A DNA stretch of 64,000 bases from Buddleja alternifolia (Eukaryota > Streptophyta > Magnoliopsida > Lamiales > Scrophulariaceae): contig CM033399.1 in assembly GCA_019426215.1 (NCBI GenBank), positions 28,653,022 through 28,717,021 of the forward strand, written 5' to 3'. Numbering within the stretch: the first letter of the stretch is position 1; each line of letters begins with the position of its first letter. Shown here piece by piece: positions 57,641 to 64,000 of the stretch. The notes under the pieces are model-generated. The model worked only from the letters and a program-made list of their open reading frames with translations. It did not search any database and had not been told where the DNA came from. The position numbers and the translations under genes are program-made.

Positions 57641-58500
57641 TAGAGGTGTACGCAGTCAAATTTGTGCGATTTTATAAAAAGAAATCAATCGGATCTGAAT
57701 TGCGCGTTGACATAATGTCAAATCGAAACAGAGCAACAATGTTTGCAAACTAAGCGGTTTGGATTGATCGGTTTTAAGGTATTTAGCGGACAGGTTGACG
57801 AGTTATCAAATTTTAGCTATAACTCTTACCACTTATTCGTCGTTATGACTGATAAGTGAAAAATTAAGGAGCATACTTATTTTAGATTTAATTAAAAATA
57901 AAATTGAGTCGGTAGGAGAGTCAAGAACAAGTGTGTGTTACTAAATAAAAATTATTTTATCCAGATTTATAACGAGTGAAATTCTCAAATACTATAGAAA
58001 CCAATTATTATATATTTATTTATCATACATGTGTATATATTTTCTTAGTCAAACAAATGAATTTTCTATTAAAATCAAATAAAAACAAGTGTTCAAACAA
58101 AGTATATTATTCATTTTGCCAATTAAAAAATAATGTGAATTACAAGAATATGAATAAAATCATTCTTGTTAGAGAGTATAAAATAAAATGTAATATTTAC
58201 ATGAATACGAATGAAATCACTCTTGTTATAGAGTATATATATGATAACATTTCTTCTGGATTTGGTGTTAAATGTTAATCTACAACATATACACATATAC
58301 GTGCGAAATGGATAACTAGCGGTCAAGTTGATAGTTAGGCGGATTACAACTATTAAACCCACCACCCGACCCAAAAGTGTCGGGTTGCAATAATATTAAA
58401 CTGCCACTATTAATTTAAAATTTTAAAACCGGCGATTTTCGATCGAATCTGCTCGGTTTGAACAGTTTAGGTGGGTTGTTCGGATTTAGGCACACCCCTA
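57641..58500. mobile_element. Possible hAT-like element (860 bp)
   Basis: The left end TAGAGGTGTACGC and the inverted right end TAGGGGTGTGCCT are similar. The subterminal DNA contains 'cggtttggattgatcggttt' and its counterpart near 58440. The 8-bp flanks (AAAAAAAA and ATGAAAAC) do not match well, so the call rests on the termini. Confidence 0.5.
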
Positions 58501-59632
58501 ATGAAAACCACCCTCCATTGCTTGAATGTGTGGTGTCGAATGCAGAATCCGAAAGCAATGATCCCAATGCACCATAGTATTTCCCAGAAATGAGGATATG
58601 AAAGTTAGTTACCACACTCAACCACATACTGGATGGTAAAATAAATATTAGAATTGATGATCAATAAATTTGAATCTCAATCTAACAATTCAGGCATTGG
58701 ATGAAGTTTGATAGATTAATCAATAAACACAAATTCAACAAACTATTCAAGCTCAATAGCATCGTCTATAATTTGTAATAGTCAAGAAATTAATCATAAA
58801 TGAGAATGAGTACTACTAAAAGGCCTTCAACTCACTCATATTATTTTTCCAATTTTCCCTAATTAGATGTCAAAGCCATCATAGGTCACCAGTCGCCAGT
58901 CGTCCTTTTAAAACTCAAGTCCTAAGTTTTCGTTCACATTCACTTCACCCCTTATTTTGCTCAATCAATTAGGCACATGTTCTAAATAGTGTTTGAACTC
59001 CTATATTTGAAGGTTCAACTTTTTAAAGAGAATATCAAGAATATAATTGAGTTGTTATTCTATTTTTGCCCTTATAGCTTTGTTTTATGCTCAGTTATTT
59101 TTTTTCTTTAAAAAATAAAAAAATACTACCCAGACGATCTAACTTGACAAACCCGAGTTTCAGGTTGTATATCTATTCTGCCAACTCTTATCTTTGCTCA
59201 GCTTTTATATCTTGACATATAATCTTTTTATGACAAATGTTGTAAACTAGCATCAGGTTAGATCTTGTAACTTTCGTTGTAATCGAGTGTTTACGCATTA
59301 TTTGTACTGTCTAACGATATTAATTAAGGAAAAGAAAAGGATAAGATTTTAGATTTTATGGAAGTAAGATGAGGGGATTTTTATTAGGAATTGAAGTTGG
59401 ACTTGAGATGGTGGTAGTTTGACTGGAATGTTTTTAGTTGTTTTACTTAGTTTAATCAAGAAGTAGATGCCTTTTTAATTATCCCTTTAAAATGTTTAAA
59501 ATGCGTTAAACCAACTGCAGTGACAAACAAGTCCTAGTTTGCAGCTTGGTAAAAGGTTTTATTTTTTTTTCAAGCCAAGTGATCAATTAAACCACTAAAA
59601 TATTGATGTGGTCTAATTTCAAGACTGTTCAT
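58501..59632. other. Intergenic, no gene recognised
   Basis: AT-rich. No ORF or repeat of note. Confidence 0.55.
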
Positions 59633-59713
59633 GGGTGATATTTGGTGACTCCCGTGAGTCCAATTCTTGGAAATTATCCACCACACACAGTATTAAAATA
59701 TGTGTGGGGCCAC

Positions 59714-59749
<36 letters not shown>

Positions 59750-59818
59750 TATGTTTTAAAAAATTATGTGGTGGATAGGCTCCGGGAGTTGGACTCCCGG
59801 AGCTACCAAGTATCACCC
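59633..59818. mobile_element. MITE (186 bp) related to 29872-30154
   Basis: Left GGGTGATATTTGGTGACTCC and right GGAGCTACCAAGTATCACCC are inverted repeats, continuing with 'ttatccaccaca' and 'tgtggtggata'. The centre is a TA repeat (59720-59745). Target duplication is not evident. Termini match those of the element at 29872 (GGGTGATA.TT.GTGA). Confidence 0.65.
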
Positions 59819-60083
59819 GATTCAGGGGCGTGTCTCGAAACTCCCGACTTTAGCCGTGTTTGTTTTATTGTCGGGCTCTTCTTGTTTTGAGTAATGATAT
59901 TTTTACCCTGTTTTTTTGAAAAAAATGCAACGATAGGAATTAAAGTCGTTAATTGAATCCAATGTTTTGAAGAAAATATTAGAAGATTGGATCCAAACTT
60001 ACGACATGGGAAACTAGGTAGTATGAAAAGTTGAACGAGTTGAATAGTGTGATATGAATAGTCAATTTGTCGAAAAATTATTT

Positions 60084-60116
<33 letters not shown>

Positions 60117-61013
60117 GATTTGTAATAGGCCGTGAACTTCGCATTTAATCAACTGTTTTATTCTGATAATTTGGTCCCCTTTATTCTAAGATTCATTGAT
60201 TAATAGGCTTTACAGTGTAAATTACTTTAGCACTCTCATTCTAGAAATTAAATAAGATACATCAAGTATCAATAAATAGTTTTATACAATTACCACGCGC
60301 TAACTATAATGATAAATAAGATACTAATGTTCAAATCAATATGAAATGAGAGAGATACGTAGATATCTGATGATTGATGAGTGTCCATATATGACTGATG
60401 AGTGTCCATATCTCGTAACTGTGACTTAATAATTTGATTTTATAAAATCATTGTATACAGTGCTGATTCAGCATGGATTTCGTTGGTATAATTCGATCCT
60501 TATCTACGACCCAAACGGGTCAAATCAAAGCCCAAAATAGAAGATTATAGACGGAATTTGACCAAATCAAGCTGCCTAAAATAGTGAATTACTTCGTATA
60601 GAACAAGGCCAACTATTGTTAAACGGATAGCCTAATATGAAGTGAAATGAGAGAGTCTGGTGAGAAAATAAAGAATTCGTTACTGTTCATGACACGACAT
60701 CTGGTTTAATCAGACCACAACACTTGGTGTTCATTTGATGGAGAAGATTATCTGGATCGTCCGGTCGGGTCGGGTCATGACCGGACCCAGTTAAGTTTGA
60801 AAAATGCAGATCTTTTGGAAATTTTGTAAATAAGCACACTCCCAGGGGTATTTTGCCCATTTGCTTCGTATATAGAGTTTTATACTCATCAGGTATAACG
60901 TTTAGACTTTATAAAAAGGTAATCGATTCCACATATTGCAAGTAGAATCAAGGATCAAGGAGTCCAAAATCCATTCACTTTTTGATTGCTCTAGCTGTGA
61001 TTTCGAGATTACA
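59819..61013. other. Intergenic, no gene recognised
   Basis: TA repeat at 60095-60115. A 23-bp direct repeat 'tgatgagtgtccatat' occurs at 60374 and 60397. A GC-richer palindromic patch 'ccggtcgggtcgggtcatgaccgg' lies at 60758-60784. No coding. Confidence 0.55.
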
Positions 61014-61378
61014 AGGGTGTTTGGCTAAAGTTATTTCAATCATCCTCTATATATTTATACTTCTTATAAGATATTTTTTGAATCTAGGAAAATAAATGTT
61101 GATTTTATTTTTAAATATAAAACTCTTGAAGCGATTTGGATAAGATAAGTGCATAAAACTTAAAAATGTCAACAATTACAATTTTGTATCTGAACAACCA
61201 AATTAAATTAGTCTAGTGATTTTAGAAAACCAACTTAATTAAGTCTCTTATTATTTTCTTACGATCTTGTAAGATATAGCATGTTGCTTTGTAATTTATA
61301 AGTAGTTTATCTTCTAAAATCTTACCAAGTACTTTATAAAAATGTTTAAGCAACTCAAAACCTCACCCAAACACCCTC
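61014..61378. mobile_element. Inverted-repeat MITE candidate (about 365 bp)
   Basis: 'agggtgtttggctaaag' at 61013 and 'cacccaaacaccct' at 61363-61377 are inverted complements, and weaker inverted matches continue inside. Such GGGTGTTTGG termini are common in plant MITEs. No convincing target duplication. Confidence 0.5.
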
Positions 61379-62736
61379 CGAAAAACAACAATTCATATTT
61401 GTTCACACTAATACATATTTTATAACTATGTATGTATTCCTTTAAACATAATTATAATAATTTAAGTTAAATGAACACTTGTCAATCCACAATAATGTGA
61501 CATTATTGTGGGATAGAAGGTTCGCTTTCGATCTCCATCTTGGACAAAATGTTGTTTCTCGTATTTTTGACTAGTCAATTTAACTATCTTATATATCAAA
61601 CATTGAATAATAGGTGCAATTTATGTGAGAAGTATGATACAAATATATCAAACAACCTTTCAATACTATTTCAAAATTGAGAAAGAAAAATATTGTCTAG
61701 ACTAGTTAAACAAATTAGATGAGATTGGTGTTCAAAAATCCTTTCACAACATACGATTATAATTATCTTATAAAATTTATTATTAACCCATAAAGTGTCA
61801 TCCTCATCGTTTTTATCAACACTCTGCGCAAGTAAAAATACTCCACATTGACAACTTAACTACAAATATATTTATAATTAATTGAAGCCCTCGTGGGTAT
61901 AATCATCATCCCCTTTCTAGTGTTTGGCTAATGTACATTTCTGATTGATTTTGCGAACGTCATTGTTTTACATAAGTCAAAATTTAAAATATAGGAATTG
62001 TGACTCATGGTGCGTTGAATTTGACTTCCTCTACATAATGTTTTGGTCAGCTTTAATGTTATTGGTAAGTGGGACTCTGATGTCTGCTGTTAAAGCAAGG
62101 ACTGCCGCGCCGGTAACATTGATTTTCTTTCTTTGTAAAGTATTTCGGATCTTCTATCATAAAATAGTATTTTATCTTGTATTTTACATAATTTAAGTTC
62201 GTAAAATGAAGAAAATATTTTCTTAAATACAAAATTAATCTGAATTATATACCCTTACTTTCCAGAGTCATATTTTAGATTAGAGATTTTGGAACATCTC
62301 TATCAAAAAATTTCAACAACACTCTTCAAAGAGGAAAAGTATAAAATTTGAAACATGATAATATTTTTGAATAAATATAGAACACTAATAAATCTTTGAC
62401 GAGCAACCTAAAAATTAGGAAAAAGGAGAGCGAGAGAATCTTCTTGGACTGATTTATTTGAAAATTACGCATTAATAAGAAGAATTTCAGACCCAATGGG
62501 AACAGTTTCTTTCTGCATGATAAGGGTTGGACTTCAAACGACAGAAATGAAGAATAAACACACCAGATAGGTTGGTAGCAAGAGATGCTACTACAAATCA
62601 AACTTATTCTTTTGCTACACCCAAATAAACAGATCGATACGTACATACATACATACATACATATATATATGACAAAAAAGATTATTTGAATACAATTAAA
62701 AGTTACATTTTATTTTGGCAAGTACGTTACCATTTG
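61379..62736. other. Intergenic; right part is probable 3' flank of ISPF
   Basis: No gene seen. A (CATA)n tract lies at 62643-62665. A minus-strand AATAAA occurs at 62714-62709, only about 23 nt beyond the ISPF stop, so it may or may not act in polyadenylation. Confidence 0.5.
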
Positions 62737-62970
62737 TTACTTTTTCATAAGGAGAACAAATGTGTGTGCTGCTATACTTCTATTCTCTCCTACTCTGTCA
62801 ACTTTCTCATGAGTCTTTGCTTTGAGGTTTACAACCGAAGGATCTGCGCCAAGTAGCTTGCATAAATTGGCCCTAATAGCCTCCTTGTGAGGGCTTACCT
62901 TCGGTCTTTGGAGAATCAATGTCGCGTCTAAGTTTCCCCGTTCATAGCCCGCCTCGTGCATTAGCCTAAC
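62737..62970 (-). CDS. ISPF: 2-C-methyl-D-erythritol 2,4-cyclodiphosphate synthase, last exon only
   Basis: IspF converts CDP-ME 2-phosphate to MEcPP in the plastid MEP isoprenoid pathway. The exon encodes 77 residues: VRLMHEAGYERGNLDATLILQ at its start, then SPHKEAIRANLCKLLGADPSVVNLKAKTHEK and GENRSIAAHTFVLLMKK before the stop. These are conserved C-terminal motifs of the plant enzyme, with the T-x-E substrate/metal-contact motif present (THEK). The exon opens after a clean acceptor (CATATCAG, 62971 on the plus side) in phase 0, and the frame is intact. The N-terminal part with transit peptide and the metal-binding D-x-H is not in the remaining 1030 bp, so the upstream intron exceeds 1 kb or this is a dispersed fragment. 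Family length is about 230 aa. Intactness favours a real gene. Confidence 0.88.
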   Translation of the reverse strand, partial: VRLMHEAGYERGNLDATLILQRPKVSPHKEAIRANLCKLLGADPSVVNLKAKTHEKVDRVGENRSIAAHTFVLLMKK

Positions 62971-64000
62971 CTGATATGTACCAAATTACAACAATAAATT
63001 AGACCATAGAACACCTGCTACAATCAAGAATCACAAACTTTCTTAAATTCTAGTAATCTGATAGATAAGCCCCGTAGTGAGGAAAATGAATTTTCCCAAT
63101 TGCATTATATTTTTCCTCAAGTTTTCCTTCCTTGATATTTTCCCTCGCAACCAAACGATCAAAACTATTTTCCCTACTTTTCATTTTCTTCTCTTCACTA
63201 AAATCCTTGTATCAAAGGTGTACATGAACCAATACCTAGAAGAAAAGTTACAACTAATAGGTTCCTGGAGGTTGAAACTTGAGATATGATGAAACCATCC
63301 TTTGTTTTTTTCATGCTTTAATCTAGATTTCTCACGTGTATGAGGAGAGATGAGTTTCCTGTTATGCTATGGTTGCATCAAGTATCTTAGTGAGGAAATT
63401 GAGAAGTAAAAGGGAAAGGCCTAAAAAAATTAAAGCAAATGGTCACATAATTAGAAGCGAGGAATTTATTTTCCTTATACTCTGTTTAGTTCGAGAAAAT
63501 TGATAGTGAAAGGAAAAGAAAAAATAAATAAGGAAAATCATTTTTCATTGTATGGTTACCAGAGAAAATGAAAAAAGAAGAGAAAATCTAATACTAATTT
63601 GTGGAAATATCTTTTCCTCACCATTTGGTGAGGAAAGTGATGGAAAACAAACAACTTTTCTTACACCACGCATCCAACTTCTATCTTTCTCAATGTAATT
63701 TATTATTTTCTTAATGGCATTTGCAAGATTATTTTTTAGTAAACATTTGAAATCAATTAATAAATAAGTTCCAAAGTTCTTTCTTTCTTTTCTTGTCATT
63801 TTCCTTGGAGTTTTTCATAAGTTTACCCTAGACAGCAGAACAAACAATAAAAATTTGGATTTCTTTGATTGTCTTTGCCTTTCCCTTTCATTTTCTTTTC
63901 TTCACCAAAATCCTTTAACCAAACAGGACGTTAGTGTTTCCTAGCTAAAATACAGGCTCCAAACATAGTATAAATTACATAATATTTTATTTCAAGTTTT
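62971..64000 (-). other. Probable ISPF intron (or flank) with MITE-like repeats
   Basis: No further ISPF exon is found up to the window edge. Repeated purine-rich motifs of the form GAAAAGAAAATGAAAGGGAAAGG and complements occur around 63165-63200, 63480-63560 and 63770-63910. 'ctctgtttagtt' (63480) and 'aaccaaacaggac' (63920) are inverted. This suggests one or more MITEs, ends unresolved. Confidence 0.5.

Noticed and set aside
59642..59890. ORF containing (YI)n
   Set aside because: Translation of a TA microsatellite inside a MITE.

Overview
The window is plant nuclear DNA, most likely from a eudicot: AT-rich non-coding sequence, spliced genes with GT-AG introns, and Ty1/copia, Ty3/gypsy (Tat lineage), CACTA, Mutator-like, hAT, Helitron, LINE and SINE insertions. 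No genus can be named from the sequence. Only two host genes are supported. One is a complete four-exon 1-aminocyclopropane-1-carboxylate synthase gene on the minus strand (38734-41616, 487 aa, type-I C terminus). The other is the last coding exon of 2-C-methyl-D-erythritol 2,4-cyclodiphosphate synthase (ISPF) on the minus strand (62737-62970), whose other exons must lie to the right of the window. A broken first exon of a PDR/ABCG transporter (375-705) lies inside a transposon-like inverted repeat.

Layout. 1-1160 is a Mutator-like element carrying the transporter fragment. About 1161-25060 is copy A of an old segmental duplication; copy B is 30490-32205. B is about 1.7 kb, while A has grown to about 24 kb through nested insertions, and B preserves the empty site for several of them. 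The largest is a Helitron (3177-22919), inserted exactly between A and T. It contains a retroposon (3241-8478) that itself holds a Ty1/copia element (3305-7987), an 11.4-kb Tat-type Ty3/gypsy element (8750-20177) and a small CACTA element (20409-20809). The Tat element reads on the minus strand (gag-PR-RT-RH-aRH-IN) and carries a separate, intron-like, antisense ORF region on the plus strand (9922-12330), followed by a tandem-repeat UTR.

Further right are an internally deleted copia element with intact LTRs (25076-27670), a second local duplication (32500-33430 and 35035-35991), two SINEs with target-site duplications, and two GC-rich Mutator-like elements (36719-37705 and 43041-44022). The right third holds a hAT element, at least four related CACTA elements sharing TTGTCACTA subterminal repeats, a 5'-truncated LINE, a copia remnant and several inverted-repeat MITE candidates.

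Nearly every transposon ORF is broken by stops or frameshifts, so the window is best read as a host-gene-poor, nested transposon region around the ACC synthase gene. All boundaries come from reading terminal repeats and flanking duplications by eye; no database search was possible.
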